This document shows, one piece after another, positions 32,071 to 44,130 of a DNA stretch of 64,000 bases. This stretch comes from Puccinia triticina. Lineage: Eukaryota > Basidiomycota > Pucciniomycetes > Pucciniales > Pucciniaceae. Location of the stretch: the NCBI RefSeq assembly GCF_026914185.1, contig NC_070575.1, forward strand, positions 248,001-312,000, in the 5' to 3' direction. Under the pieces are notes generated by a model. It saw only the letters and a list, made by a program, of their open reading frames with translations. It was not told where the DNA came from and did no database searches. Positions within the stretch are counted from its first letter, which is position 1; every line of letters starts with the position of its first letter. The position numbers and the translations under genes are program-made.

Positions 32071-33381
32071 TCAGATAGTATTTTGAGAGTTGCTTCGGGC
32101 TCTCTTGGATTGAAGTCTGGCCGAGACCCTCCGGACGGGGATGTCGGTTCCTTGACTCGCGGAGAGCGGAGGAAGGCAAGGTTTGGTGGCCCGAGTGACC
32201 GGCTGACTGATCGGCCTATTCTCGTCGGTGTTCTGTGGGCCAGCAGTCTCCTTTGCCGATGTTCCGGAGAGAGTGCGCTTGCCTCGCAGCTTGGCCGTCT
32301 TGCGCTTGGGGAGGGAAGGCAGAGGGGCTTCGATCCTCGACCTCTTCCGCTTGGCCGGCGGAGGCAACGGTTCTTCCGCCTTGGCTTTGTTCTGGCTCCG
32401 GGCTGGGCGTAGTTCTTGACGTGAAACCGAGCGCGTCATCCGAGGTCCGTCTGGAGCAGCGCCAACAGGCTTGGATCGTTTTGTTGGAGGCCCGGATGTC
32501 GTCGAGGCCGACCGCTTGGCTGGACGCGTGGCAACCGCAGAGACTCGCCGTGTGGATGGGCCAGCAATACTCGTGGAGACTGACTGTTTGGATGGACCAG
32601 CAGTGCTCGCAGAGACTGCCCGTTTCGCTGGGGGCGCAAAAGCGGCCGAGATCGAGCGCTTGGCTGGGACCGCGGAAGAAGAGGAAACGTGACTCGCGGA
32701 AACGGCCCGGGTAGCATTTCGAGAAGATTTGGTCCGTTTCAAGACTTCTGGCGAAGGGGCTTTGGAGGCGGTGTCGGCAGTTGAGGAAGGACAGGCATCA
32801 GCAAATTTTGAGGGGATCGAGCTGGAAGGTTTGGGAGAAGTGCGTCGGGGAAAGGGACGCTCGAGCCCAGTCGACTGTGAGCTAAGCGGGAGTGATGATG
32901 CGGCAGAAGGAGAAGGCCGTGAGTAAAGGCGTGGTGCTGGGGGAGGTGATGCTTGGGGCGAGACGGGTGGTGATCTCTGTCGGGCCGGGACTGGCGAAGG
33001 CGAGCGATCCTGGGATGAACGACTGCCGCCGACGCCTTGGGGATTGAGATCCCTGGGAGGAGACTCGGATTCGACTCTGCCGAACCGCTCATCGTCGTCG
33101 ATCTTGAACTCCGGATTCTGACAGAGTGGGTCTTTTTCTTTCTGCACCAGACACACGTCCTTGTTTTCGCCTGAGAAGAACTTTTTGAAGTCTTCCTGGC
33201 TGATCAAGCCGCTGGAAGGTATGTCGTCTGCAAAGACGTAGATTTTCCTCGAGCCGGCTGGAGCTAGTTGAGAGTACCCGGGGTATGATGAACTCGGCAG
33301 GGGGGCTTCTTGGGAGTGTGGAGGGAGGGGCTGAGAGCATGCAGGGAGACAGCTGGGTACATCGCGTTCACTGGCAGACAT
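32071..33381 (-). CDS. Basic Ser/Pro/Arg-rich protein, unknown function
   Basis: A single open frame of 436 residues starts MSASERDVPSCLPAC. Residues about 45-105 are the only globular-looking part (KIYVFADDIPSSGLISQEDF, FKIDDDERFG). The rest is disordered: a Pro/Ser-rich block, then about six degenerate repeats of 14-16 residues of the type (P)PAKR(S/A)VSASxAGP, then Lys/Arg clusters such as PPAKRKRSR and LPKRKTAKLRGKR that would act as nuclear localisation signals. The repeats and charge suggest a nuclear or chromatin-associated protein, but no family is recognised. The long open frame in GC-rich DNA supports coding. Unseen introns or a further upstream exon are possible. Confidence 0.6.
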   Translation of the reverse strand: MSASERDVPSCLPACSQPLPPHSQEAPLPSSSYPGYSQLAPAGSRKIYVFADDIPSSGLISQEDFKKFFSGENKDVCLVQKEKDPLCQNPEFKIDDDERFGRVESESPPRDLNPQGVGGSRSSQDRSPSPVPARQRSPPVSPQASPPPAPRLYSRPSPSAASSLPLSSQSTGLERPFPRRTSPKPSSSIPSKFADACPSSTADTASKAPSPEVLKRTKSSRNATRAVSASHVSSSSAVPAKRSISAAFAPPAKRAVSASTAGPSKQSVSTSIAGPSTRRVSAVATRPAKRSASTTSGPPTKRSKPVGAAPDGPRMTRSVSRQELRPARSQNKAKAEEPLPPPAKRKRSRIEAPLPSLPKRKTAKLRGKRTLSGTSAKETAGPQNTDENRPISQPVTRATKPCLPPLSASQGTDIPVRRVSARLQSKRARSNSQNTI

Positions 33382-35380
33382 GATGGAAAGTGGCTGGAGA
33401 TAGGAATTGACGGCAGACTAAGTGGAAGTGAAGACTGGACGCGTCGAGGGGTAGGGTAGATGGGGGCTAGTGAGCTGGAAGCGGTGGGTCTATGTCTATT
33501 GGGAGGCAATGTGGTATAGGGATACTTGTCGTGGAGGATGTGTGCTGGCACTTGCCGATGGTCGAGGCAGCTTTTATATTCCTTTTCCCCCACCGAGGCT
33601 CGAGTTGAGACTTGCGCTGCCGCGTTAGGAAACCAGGACTGAGACTGAGTGGCCATATGTATGCATGGGGGCCATTGGTATCCAGAAGGTTATGTTTGCG
33701 CTCAAAGGAACGCCTTTTACATACAAACAAACATCAAGCTTGAATATCATTTTCAAATTATGAGTGCTCGGAGAACTGAGTGAGACAGAGTGAGACCGGG
33801 ACGAACGTAGAACGGATCTGCGGTTACTTGTAACCATAATTCTACCCTTTTCTACCCTGACTCCTGAGGCTGTATCATGGATGCACGGAAATCTGTCCAC
33901 AGCACCTTCTGCACGAGGCAACCAGGCTCGCCGTATGTGACGCCTCTCAGCCGCACCCTGCTCTGATCATGACTGAGGGATTGGGATGTCGCAGGGCAGG
34001 GAAACCACAAAGGTGCTGTCACTCGAGTAACTCACAAGAGGACGAGGACTGGGACGCGCTAAGAACACGTCCATCCGTGCTCGCAGCGCGCAAGTGATAG
34101 AGAGAGAAAGCAACACACATTTTAACAAAGCAGTGAGAATGTGGTGATATGTGCACTTGAAACGGTACTCAAACCGAGAGTACGCCCTGAAAAGTAGAAG
34201 GCCACATCTATAAAAACCCTGGGGAAGGAAGAAAAGGTACCACCCGACTACACGATTATAGCGGGCATCAACTCTCCCCCAGAGAGGTATAACACCAGGC
34301 CATAACAACATCAAGGAAAGGATCCTATACAGGAAGCCAGAAGGTATAAGACAAAGCTGAAGGAAAGGAAAATATTCAGCACACCTACCTTCCTTGCTTC
34401 TCCGCTAGTCTTTAAAACCACCTTCAAGTCCTCAAACCACTTGGGTGCCTTCCTCACATTAATCCTTGCACAGTTTACCGTTGCGAAAGTGCCAGTAGAC
34501 ATCGCTGTGAGTGGTTAGTACATTCAGCACCACTGGCGCGATAACGCTGAATGGTGGTGGGGAACAGCGGTAATAGACAGCTAAACTTAGCTTTAGCGCA
34601 TCGCCCTGACCGCTGCGCTAGCACTGTTTGGGCTGGCAAATTGCTGATCCTCCAGTTCAAACCAAAGAAATGACAGGCACCATTTTGTTTGGTTTGGGGC
34701 CAATGTGAATTTAATTGGCACAGGTGATGAAATCACTAAACCAATGCAACTTCACAAGATTAGCATGCAACAAGAAAGTTTATTTGGCTAGTTAGAAAAC
34801 ACAATACCTGATTACAAAGATGGTCTTCCATTCCTCTCAGTTCCCTGTTTTGAGCCATATTTTAGCTGAGACTCAGATGATCACCTAACAAATTAACACT
34901 TCCAGCATAATTGGCTGGGTTGGGGGTATCCCAGTTAAGCTGAGATTACACAAACAATTTAAAATCAGTTGGTCTCAGCCAATTTACATAGTCTGAAGGT
35001 TTCTGAACAGAGGTTTATGAATTCTTGATTTACGGTTTGTTTGTAATACATGATCTGGTTGTGAAAATGAAGAAGTAGAAGAATAAACATGAAAGAATGG
35101 TAGGAAGTAAAAATGTAATGTTTATGAGTGTATCAAGGAAGGAAGGAAATTTTCAATGTACAATCCAAAGAGCCCAAAACAGGTGATATTCCAAGTTGAA
35201 GCCCTTATCTTTCAAAGCAATTGCTGCAAACTGTGAAGTACATGAGCATATCTCATTCCTTTTTTTAAAAGAAGTATTCCAACTAACCAGCATCATCACC
35301 TGTTTTTTGCTGACAGGTGAAGGTTCCCTTTTTGTTCTTACAGACTGATATGTTTTTGTTGGATATTTGATGTCAACTCT
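33382..35380. other. Intergenic region with a MITE end and a possible short exon
   Basis: The minus strand 34502-34390 reads MSTGTFATVNCARINVRKAP and so on, followed by a GTAGGT donor, so it could be a first exon; no continuation was found. Around 34520-34640 the sequence is rich in GCGCTA/TAGCG words like the CGCTA repeats. At 34902 onward lies one end of the CACTGCCAGCATAATTGG-type MITE (CACTTCCAGCATAATTGG). The minus-strand frame 33656-33264 overlaps the 5' part of the Ser/Pro-rich gene and is not supported. Confidence 0.4.
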
Positions 35381-35780
35381 CTAATCTGAAAGAATATTGA
35401 AGTTTGACGACTTACGGTAGCCAGAGTTTGTTGAATCTTTAAGGACCTGAAATCCTGTCAAACATTCCTGAGATGAACTTTGGACCTTTTTGGCATCATA
35501 GCAATTGTATCCAACTATGTTACTTGAGCAGTCTCCACTGCAATACTGGTCATTGTTACAGGCTGGGTCCAAGTGGAAAAAGTTGGTGTATGAATTAGGC
35601 TTGCTGGAATTTATCATGACAAAAAATAAGCTTACTTGCTGCAGGATCTGACCCTTCTGGTTTTATATCGAAACTGGCACATGTCGTGGAGGAGAATGTG
35701 CTGTAAGTAGCTACTGCCGAAACAATGACCAATATGATCACAATTCTGAGCCAGAAAAGCAGACAATCAAACGTGGACAT
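35381..35780 (-). CDS. Possible small Cys-rich secreted protein, splice unresolved
   Basis: Exon 1 (from 35780) encodes MSTFDCLLF with a hydrophobic stretch LRIVIILVIVSAVATYS, a signal peptide or anchor. It reaches SDPAA before a GTAAGC donor near 35637. The next exon (about 35605-35410) encodes NSYTNFFHLDPACNNDQYC and GYNCYDAKKV, with six Cys in about 50 residues. It ends at a possible GTAAGT donor followed by TTTCAG near the stop. Joining the two exons at the visible GT and AG leaves a frame mismatch. Either the site is different, or the gene is broken. Small Cys-rich secreted proteins are typical of rust effector repertoires, but that role is speculation here. Confidence 0.4.
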
Positions 35781-35810
35781 GTTTGTCGGACTTGTTATCA
35801 GGCTAATCAA

Positions 35811-36168
35811 CCAAAGAGCTTTGACAAGATGACACGGGATGCCAAGCAGGCGAGAATATTGCGTGAGTCTTTGTTGGATGGAACACCTAGTTCACATTTT
35901 CAAAAAACTTTCAAGATGATTGTTTCATCCCCACTTGGCTCCGTAATCATTTGATGGAGTTCCCATAGTAATTTTACCCGAGTGAGGATGGTGCCATAGC
36001 AGTTAAGCAGTTCTTGACAACCATGATTGTTGTCTTTCAGATCATGACCAGGGCCACCCCCTCTGCCCTTGGAGGGGAGAACAATGATACCCCTGGCTAT
36101 TGAGGCATAGGCCGGGCATACTCTCATGTGCCGTGCTGCGGGCTTGGACCGACTGGGCTTGAACCTAG
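35811..36168. other. Spacer, no gene seen
   Basis: A minus-strand frame of 75 codons (35900-36127) has no domain. Nothing else is recognised. Confidence 0.4.
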
Positions 36169-36237
36169 TTGATGAGCTTGCAAACCCTAATCGTAGATGT
36201 AGTATTTCAACCGCGTGTATTCTCTGTTGTTCTTATT

Positions 36238-36660
36238 CATCTTCTTCATTGTTTCCAATCACATTTGACTCACTTCAAACTCATCACACTTGGTCTTAGG
36301 TTTGCCTTTCTTTCACCTCATTGTTCTTCTTGTTCTCACATTGTCATTGTTCTTCTCAGGTGCGCCTCCACCGCTTCCGTGTCCTCAGCGTGTTCGTCTC
36401 ACTCATCACAGCCTCCGTGCTGCATCGGGTTAGTATCATTGTTGTTCTCATTCATCTTCTTCATTGTTTCCAATCACATTTGACTCACTTCAAACTCATC
36501 TCACTTGGTCTTAGGTGTGCCTCCACCACTTCCGTGTCCTCAGCATGTTCGTCTCACTCATCACAGCCTCCGTGCTGCATCAGGTGTGCCTCCACCGCTT
36601 CTGTGTCCTCAGTGTGTTTGTCTCACTCATCACAGCCTCCGTGCTGCATCAGGTCTCTCC
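36238..36660 (+). repeat. Alternating two-unit tandem repeat
   Basis: A 62-bp unit (starting TCTTCTTCATTGTTTCCAAT) occurs at about 36240-36301 and 36456-36516. A 72-bp unit (starting GTGCGCCTCCACCGCTTCCG) occurs at about 36360-36428, 36515-36583 and 36584-36654. The last two copies are head to tail. All plus-strand frames stay open through the units, which makes long but probably meaningless ORFs. Confidence 0.85.
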
Positions 36661-37425
36661 CTTTTCGCCCATTACCGGCGTGTACATAATCATCTCGGTA
36701 ATCGAGGGCGGTGACTGCCAATGCTGGGATAGCACGTGTTAACTATAGAATTATTTTTTCGCTCTTTTGCTTTCAGAATAGAGGGCGGGCAACTGTGCGT
36801 ACAAGGATGTACATGCACGTGTGTTACTAAAGCTCCGCTTTAGCTACTCGCGTTCAGCAACTGATGGCAGGCTACGTTTTCAAATCCTACAGAGGCATAG
36901 GTCTGTCTAAAATTGTTTGTCAACAACCTTGGAAATCTTCTCGTCAACTATTTCACATGCTCATGATGATGCTATACAAAAGTGGGCAACTTAGCCAGCT
37001 CGCATCCATAGTAAAAATCTGCCTAGTTTAGCATAAGCCCTCGGGGCCTTGCCCATGCTACGACATTTGATACTAAACCAATGCAGGTAACTTGTAAGCA
37101 TCCAAAAGGCTACAGCTTCCATTGGTCGCTTCCCAATAGCTTTTCCATTGAAAACTGTCAGGTAGTTTTTTCTCTTCGAACATTTCTTTTATTCTGTATT
37201 TTTTAAGAATGTCTATTTATCAAAGTACAAGGGCAATTTGTGTTTTTCAGAAGCTACAAAGTGAAAGGTGGGAAGAGTGGACTAAAGTAAAAATGTACAT
37301 GGCCGAGATATTGAGCTCTCTGGTGAACTAGATTGTTTTACTCAGATTTCCTAGCCGTTCTGGTACGTTCATGGGTTAAGATGTGAAATGAAAAAAAGTC
37401 TGGGTCGGGTGGGTTGACAGGAAAA
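36661..37425. other. Spacer downstream of the Ser/Gly-rich gene
   Basis: No open frame or repeat of note was recognised. Some stretches have CGCTTTAGCTACTCGCG-like words. Confidence 0.4.
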
Positions 37426-38631
37426 CTAATCATCCCCGTCACAATCTTCTTCTGGTTCGGAGTCGGTATCTACAATTCGAAAAGTGATTAGATAGCCTTG
37501 ATCAGGAAGAGCACGAACAACTACCAGAGTTCTACTCTTACCAGTATTAGTATCTCCACCGTTTCCCGAGCCCCCAGGCCCAGGCCCGGGTTTATCGCCA
37601 CTTCCCGAGTTACCAGGTCCAGGCTTGCCCAATGCGGTGGAATCGCCGGAACCCGTGCCAGTCTTAGACCCTCGGTCGTGTGAACCCCCTCCGCCGCCTG
37701 TTCCGGCGGTTTTATGATCTTCCGTTCCACCTCCACCGGGATTGTTACTTTCCGAATGTGTTGAGCTTCCCAAGGTAGGCTGGCCGGAACCCTTCGAACC
37801 GATTCCAGAATCAGTCGTGGAACCCAACTCGCTCCCTGCCATCGTATCTGGCGATGAATTTGAATCAGGATTTTTTGATTCAGCTCCATGACCTCCGAAG
37901 GTTTCATCGTTTCCTGTGGTCGAGTTTCCCAATGAAGATGCCTCAGAACTGCCAGAGCCTGAGGTTCCTAGCCCAGAGTTTACCTCGCTTCCCCCCAGGT
38001 CAGAATCCAAATCGGTCATTGAACCCTCTCCGGAGTTTGTGTCGGTAGAGGCATCACCATCCAGAACGGAGCTATTTGGAGTACCAGTTATATCGTTCAA
38101 GCCGCTACTGTTTAATAATGTATCCATAGATCCCATCGCGTCCGCGCTGCCTAAATCTCCGCAATCCGGGCCTTATGTCCTCATTCCACAAATGGGCCCG
38201 TTAGACTCAGCCCAATGAAAAGATAGTTATGTATGGAGCTAAAAGCGAAAAAGGGTTCAAAACCTACCTCCTGATCCATTCGAAGACGAGGAGCCGTCCT
38301 TTGAAGGGGGATCACTTGAACTATAGGAAGAAGACGAATAAGAAGTGGAGCCAGATTCACTGATAACAGTGTTGCCTTTGGTATGCTTATTGTTCCATGA
38401 AGTAGTCTTTGGTGGAGAATTGTGCGTCCCTTTCGGGATACAGGGAAGCAGACCTATTTCATTGGGAGATTGACCACCGTTGATACCAAGCCAACTATTC
38501 AAAAAATCTGTGATTGATGAGAGCGATGATCCAAGTGGAAGCCCCAAAGTGAACAACGGAGCGAAGGCCAAAAGTAGCACGTGAGACGTAAAGAGCAGGA
38601 CGTAGAATTGTCGTGGAGCACTTGAGAGCAT
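37426..38631 (-). CDS. Secreted Ser/Gly-rich low-complexity protein
   Basis: Proposed exons are 38631-38268, 38150-37542 and 37469-37426. The N-terminus MLSSAPRQFYVLLFTSHVLL followed by LAFAPLFTLGLPLG is a clear signal peptide. Next comes a short ordered segment (SSITDFLNSWLGINGGQSPN, LPCIPKGTH). After it the protein is Ser-, Gly-, Thr- and Asn-rich, with many NSS-type sequons and GPGPGG blocks. It ends acidic with EPEEDCDGDD. The last intron (37541-37470) is 72 nt, in frame and open, so retaining it would add 24 residues (KSRTLVVVRALPDQG and so on) without a stop. With all introns removed the length is about 338 residues. The family is unknown; it may be a cell-wall or haustorial-matrix protein. 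Confidence 0.65.
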
Positions 38632-40180
38632 TTTGTAATGATACGCCTAATCAAAGTGCTGCTGGTTACGTTTTTTTTCTTTATCTTCTGACTTTTATCT
38701 TCTTTTTTTTTTGGATATCTGAGCCGCGTATTGCGAGTACCCGGGAAATGGACTCTGTCCCTGGGATCTAAGTGCCCTAAGCTCTTGCCTCGACCTGCTG
38801 TATTTCTAAATTGAAGGAAGTCCGAGTTGAGTGAATTCAAGTTCAGAACTTGAGGGACAGAAGCAGCAAGAATCGTAGTAAACAGACTATCACGACTGCG
38901 TTATTGAGTGTCTTTGGAATTGGTGATATGGCCCTATGATATCTGTAACTATTCAGCTTGGTGGGAAGACTTCTGGTCTTTTGAATCTAGAAATGTAATC
39001 CCTTGAAGAAGTTTTTCTTTCTTGGGGATAAGAATCTTTGCCATAACTGCGACTTATATGTGTGATTTAAAATCAGCGCTGTTGTCAGGAGCTCGCAGGT
39101 CAGATGTGGAAACGATGCCTTCGGGTACAACTTTTAAGATTCCGGAGAGATGGGACTTGGTTTCGAGTCATTATCCGGGCGAGGGAGCGGAGAGATTTGT
39201 GCTAGGCGGTGAGAGTTGTTGGTGACCTTGGTGATCTGAACGAGTTCCTCAGTGAGAATCGGGAATAGAAGAGGGTGCTTCGAGCTTGGTTGTGAAGTTG
39301 GAAGGCCTTGAGTTGATGTGCCCTTTCAGGGGACAGATCGGGTCCGCCAAACGTCCCCTTCGGCCATAGTGGAACCTCAGAAGGAGAAGCTTCACCGACG
39401 ACACTCGCTGGCCGATGGCGGTTCACAAGGGTCACTCAACATCATGTTTCGACAAGGTGCCAGTTTTCAGAACTGTCAAGGGCTATGTTTGAAAACTGGA
39501 TACTATTACATATCCATTTGAGTCTTTTGTTGTATAACAAGTTGCAAATGCAAGTGACATTGGAAGTCGCATTTTGTCGAGGCAATCAGCTGTGCATGGA
39601 AAAAAAAATCTCGCTGGTGCCCCTCTACCTTTGGGCCTCCAGTTGTGCAAAGATCCCTTCCTGGAGAGCTGGAAAATTTATTTGCATCAAAACCACATGC
39701 AAAATATAGTTTCCTAATGCCTTGGATCACTTAATTTGCACCAGCATTCCAGCTCATGACGTCAGGTCAGGCTGCCATATAATCTGGATATCTGGCTGTA
39801 GCTACAAAAAGTCAGCAGCCGCCGGAGCCCCCAGCAGTGCACCACGTTGATGATGAGTGTTTTTTTTAAGTGAAATTTGGCCTATGGCATTGCACACTAT
39901 GAATCTAAGTGACAAAGACCTAGGGTGGTGTTTATGTTTTTCAATATGTTCACGCAGATGGACTGTCATGTCTGACCTCGGACTCCGGAGGACGATAATC
40001 GGTAAGAGTTTCTTTAGGCAACTTGCTGTGTGCTGGCCAGCACTACGTAAGATACATATTTATTTACATAAATCCACCCACCCAGCTATAAATTTCCAAT
40101 TCCATTCGCAGCACGATATTCCTGTTGACCATTCTCCGCATCGACTGATCAGAACCTCCCAGGACTTGCAACTATTCACG
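38632..40180. other. Intergenic region with possible coding exons
   Basis: On the plus strand 39022-39210 encodes a plausible exon ending TFKIPERWDLVSSHYPG ... FVLGG before GTGAGA. After a CTTTCAG acceptor near 39328 a frame continues GTDRVRQTSPSAIVEPQ and RRHSLADGGSQ to about 39435. No domain is recognised and no start or end can be fixed. It could be a small gene or a pseudogene. The remainder is AT-rich, with the promoter of the aldehyde dehydrogenase gene at its right end. Confidence 0.3.
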
Positions 40181-42637
40181 ATGTCTTCAACATCTCCCTT
40201 GGAGTTTACACCCACCGATCATATTAAAGAGGTCTGTCATCTCTCCTCCTCTCTTGATCGAAATTGACTTCAGACTGACTTCTCGCTGTACTCCGGATCG
40301 TCCTCGTAAATGGAATATGCAACCCGATCGTTTCCTCAACACACACCACACACGTCTTTATATCTCTGAAGATATATGCAACTGTCTCTCAAGGCCATTC
40401 GAGTGGTATCACCAAATCCTACGAATGGAGAGAGCATGTTAGTTTTATGTTCATGGCTATGCACCTCGCACAAGATCACTCTTGCTAACTTGATGCTCAT
40501 GAGACTTTTCGTCATTAGCAACTTAAACAACTCGGTTATCTATTGCAAGAGAATGAGTCCCTCCTTGAAGAAGCGCTGCGCATTGATGTATGTTCACACT
40601 TTAGTCTTCTTAATCTGCCTCAAGAACTTAGCAATGAGGATGCTAATTTTCTTGCTCTATCAATATCCATTTCAACGTGACTAGCTTGGCAGACCAAACC
40701 TTGAAAACCACGTGGGCGAGTTGGTTGGGACGAGGAACGAGGTACTCTCTGCGTTGAAAAATCTCAAGAAGTGGATGAAGCCTCAAAGTGTGAAGACCGA
40801 GCTTACATGGATCATTGCCAAACCTCGAGTCTCGCATGAGCCCAAAGGAATCGTTGCCATATTTGGAGCTTGGAAGTATGAACCCATTACCCTGGCTTAT
40901 TTTCTATCCTACATCATGCACGCGTCCACTGATTTTTTTTTTTCTTGCTTCGAACAGCTATCCTGTAGCGCTACTGTTTGGTCCATTGGTTGGTGCGATC
41001 GCCGGTGGAAATTCGGTCATTCTCAAACCCTCCGAAAACTGTCCTGCGACGAGCCACCTTATGTCAACTTTAGTCCGAAAATACATGGATCCTCAGAACA
41101 TCTGCGTCATCAATGGTGGTCACGAGCAAAGCACCGTCCTACTCGATTGCCGTTTTGATCACATCTTTTTTACTGGTGGCACATCCTTAGGTAAAATTGT
41201 TGCCCTCAAAGCGGCCGAGAGCTTGACCACTACCACACTGGAGCTAGGTGTGCAAAACGTTTTCACCTTGCCCTTTTGTTTTATTTCTCATCACTCATCA
41301 ATTCTTTATTTCAGGCGGAAAGTCCCCCGTTGTCGTATTGGACGATGCCAACTTTTTGGTGGCCGCCAGGAGAATCCTTTGGGCGAAAGGATTGAATGCA
41401 GGCCAAACTTGTCAGTAAAATCTTTCTTTTTTCACAAATTAATGGCTCCAAAGCTCATCCTTAACACTACAACCGGCTTTCGCCAAACAGGCATTGCGCC
41501 TGATTACATTTTGGTCTCGGAGCAAAGCGAATCAAAACTCATCGAAGCTATGAAACAAGTTTTGAAAGAGTTTTTCCCTTCCGATGCTCAAGGTCGCAAG
41601 ACTTCCGCCATGCAGGACAGTAACGGCTCATCAGATTCGAAATTCTGCAAGATCATCAACCAAAGACATTTCGACCGACTCAATAATTATCTCAGTCAAA
41701 CGAGGGGTGAAATTGTCAAACTGGATTTAAATAGCTCTGCCCAACCAGAATCGGCCGATCCTGATTCGCTCAGAATACCGATTACTTTGATACGTAATGT
41801 CAAGCACGATGATGTCCTCATGGAAGAGGAGTTGTTTGGTCCCTTGTTGCCGGTCTTGACATATAACAATGATCATGAAGACATCGTGCAATGCCTTCAT
41901 CGAATCAACCAATCCGCTCCTTTGGCACTCTATGCATTTGGGCAAAGCGAAGAGAAATTGGAATTCAGTATGCAATCTCCAACTATACATGATCGTCACA
42001 AAAGGGAAAACCCGCCTTGTCTTTCAACTTGAAGCTGATCATTCATTTACCCAACACCTAACAGTTCGAAAACATACTAAATCTGGGCAATTCGTCTGCA
42101 ACGATCTTTTGATCCAATTCAACATTCCAGGCTTGCCTTTTGGCGGAGTAGGAACATCGGTTGAGTGGCAGTCACATAACTTCAACAAAAACAGCAAACG
42201 AGCTGACTTCTAAAAGCTTTTTGTTACTTGACGTTCTACAGGGTCTCGGGAACTATCATGGATACTATTCTTTCCTCGCATTTACGTATGAACGCCCGAT
42301 AGTGAATTTTCCATTCTGGGCAGATATACTACTGAAGAGTCGGTACCCGCCCTACACGAGCTTCAAGTTCAAATTCATGCAAGCCGTCTTAGGCCCGTCC
42401 AAATTAAAAGGCAAATCGAACCCCCAGCCGCCTGCGCTGACTGATCCGCTAGACTTTAAACGTCTCTTGGATCCATCCTCAGCCGGCTGTCTCGCTAAGG
42501 TCCCCGTCAAATTCAGCTTGCTGGTCCTGCTATTCGCCTTCTATTTTTCGCGTCGCCAAGACTCTCTCGGTCAAAAAGGATTATTTAATTCTATCAAAAA
42601 ATTGCAAGATCAAGTCAAACAGTTCATCTCTTCCTGA
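40181..42637 (+). CDS. HFD1: Fatty aldehyde dehydrogenase (ALDH3 / Hfd1 type) with C-terminal anchor
   Basis: Nine exons: 40181-40231, 40372-40437, 40519-40587, 40685-40875, 40958-41247, 41315-41410, 41491-41967, 42065-42159 and 42242-42637, giving 576 residues. Motifs run in ALDH order: [19 protein letters not shown] across an intron, [22 protein letters not shown], the glutamate box [11 protein letters not shown], the catalytic cysteine in [37 protein letters not shown] and [12 protein letters not shown] with [10 protein letters not shown]-terminal extension of about 100 residues has a hydrophobic segment ([12 protein letters not shown]), as in ALDH3A2 and Hfd1. The enzyme oxidises long-chain fatty aldehydes, including those from sphingoid-base breakdown, on ER, lipid-droplet or mitochondrial membranes. 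Catalytic residues are intact. Two introns split motif codons. Confidence 0.94.
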
Positions 42638-43000
42638 TCGCTCGTTTTCACTTCATCCTCGACTTCATCCATCTCCTGTGGTTTATACATGCCGATAGTC
42701 GAAATTTTGCACGCACGCAAGAAATTTTCCAATTACCTTCGGCTCATAAGCATTTTTATCATTTCTCTCTCCGTTCATCACCGCTGATCATCAGCACACG
42801 CGCAAAGAAACAAAAAAAATCCCAACCATTGCCTGTACTCCCTTCCCCTTGTTCAGCCTTGCTTGACTGGCTCTTTTTTCCTTCCCTAAATTGGTCTTAC
42901 CCCCTTATGTTTTTTGTTTCGTCTTTTCTGAGATACATATGACATCGTTGTTTGTATCATATTGCAATTAGTATGTGTAAAAATACTTAGCACCAAAAAA

Positions 43001-43079
43001 ACGAGCAAAAAACAAACAGTGCAAGAAAAAATAGCACAAAACGAGCAAAAGACAAACAGTGCAAGAAAAAATAGCACAA
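43001..43079 (+). repeat. 40-bp tandem duplication
   Basis: Two nearly identical adjacent copies of a unit beginning ACGAGCAAAA and ending AAATAGCACAAA lie downstream of the aldehyde dehydrogenase gene. The second differs by one substitution and one base at its end. Confidence 0.9.
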
Positions 43080-44130
43080 TTGCCACTAGTGGACATGCAG
43101 GAACTTAAAAGCAGCTGGTGGTGTTAGTTGAACCTTTGTCATAGGTTACTTCAACGAAGCTACAATGCACAGTGACTGTGCAATAGGACATCATTATTTA
43201 CTTCAGTGTAGTTTCACCAGTCATTGTGAACAGAGGCATCAGTCGCACAACTTTTTCTCGTAGTGAAATGTTGTACCAGTTCATCTTGTTGATCTTAATC
43301 TGATTTTCTTGCCCAGTTTTTCCGTGTTTCCTCCTTCATTTTTTCTAGAAAGCATATTGTGCACATGTCCTTTACATATTCCGAAAAAAGAAAATCAAAG
43401 TTAATGAGAAATCTTACCATCTATCTCAGGTAACCCGCACGCCTGACAGGACTATTTTTTTTAATTTTGATGTTATGTGTATCAAAAATCGCCTTATGAA
43501 CCCAAAAAAATCAATTCTAAATGGAAGGCTTGTCCTTAACTTAACCAACCACTAGGCGCAATATCACAAGTGACAGTGCCAGTGTATCCCTCCACGATCA
43601 CATCCGATCCGATACGTTGAGTTCGGCGACCATCACGGAAAGCTCCGGAGAGGATCCCAATCGAGGCGCGGGACCTCCCTGGCCTCTCAAGGTGGAACTG
43701 ATCAACGGATCAGACCTGAGATCTACTGATTTCGTGTTGTCATTCAATTTGAAGGCAAATGACAAGGAAGCCTTAATGGCTTGCTTGAACCAAACTCGAG
43801 ACAGTTCATAAAAGAAAATCTTTACAAAAGCGTTACTTCCAGGCATTCAGGACATTTTCAAACACATCTTGATATTTTCATCGAGTCGAGCATATAAATA
43901 TGTAATCATTTGTGAGCAGACCACATATGTTTGGGCACAGTACAGGAAGGTTGTTATACACATGAGAATAGGATTGAGGAGATTCAAGCAATGATTCACG
44001 TTGCCATAGGTTGAGGATTCCATGTGGTCAAGGAGTTATGAAACTATTTCAGGGTACATCTTTTTTATTTTTTATTTTTTATAAGTAGTCGAACAATGCC
44101 AATCCGACCGAGGGGAGTAGAAATTAAACA
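43080..44130. other. Intergenic region with a possible coding fragment
   Basis: At 43155-43180 the palindrome GCACAGTGACTGTGC follows 'aagctacaatg', as in the minisatellite at 14895. On the plus strand, 43617-43811 is open for 64 codons with a GC-rich, coding-like composition (KVELINGSDLRSTDFVLSF). It has no recognisable domain and is open on the opposite strand as well. It could be a terminal exon of an unseen gene. Confidence 0.3.

Noticed and set aside
32083..32926. Plus-strand frames opposite the Ser/Pro-rich gene
   Set aside because: They are mirror frames caused by high GC content and repeats in the minus-strand gene.
33264..33656. 130-codon minus-strand frame upstream of the Ser/Pro-rich gene
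   Set aside because: It overlaps the 5' end of the longer frame in another frame and has no domain. A role as an extra 5' exon could not be supported.
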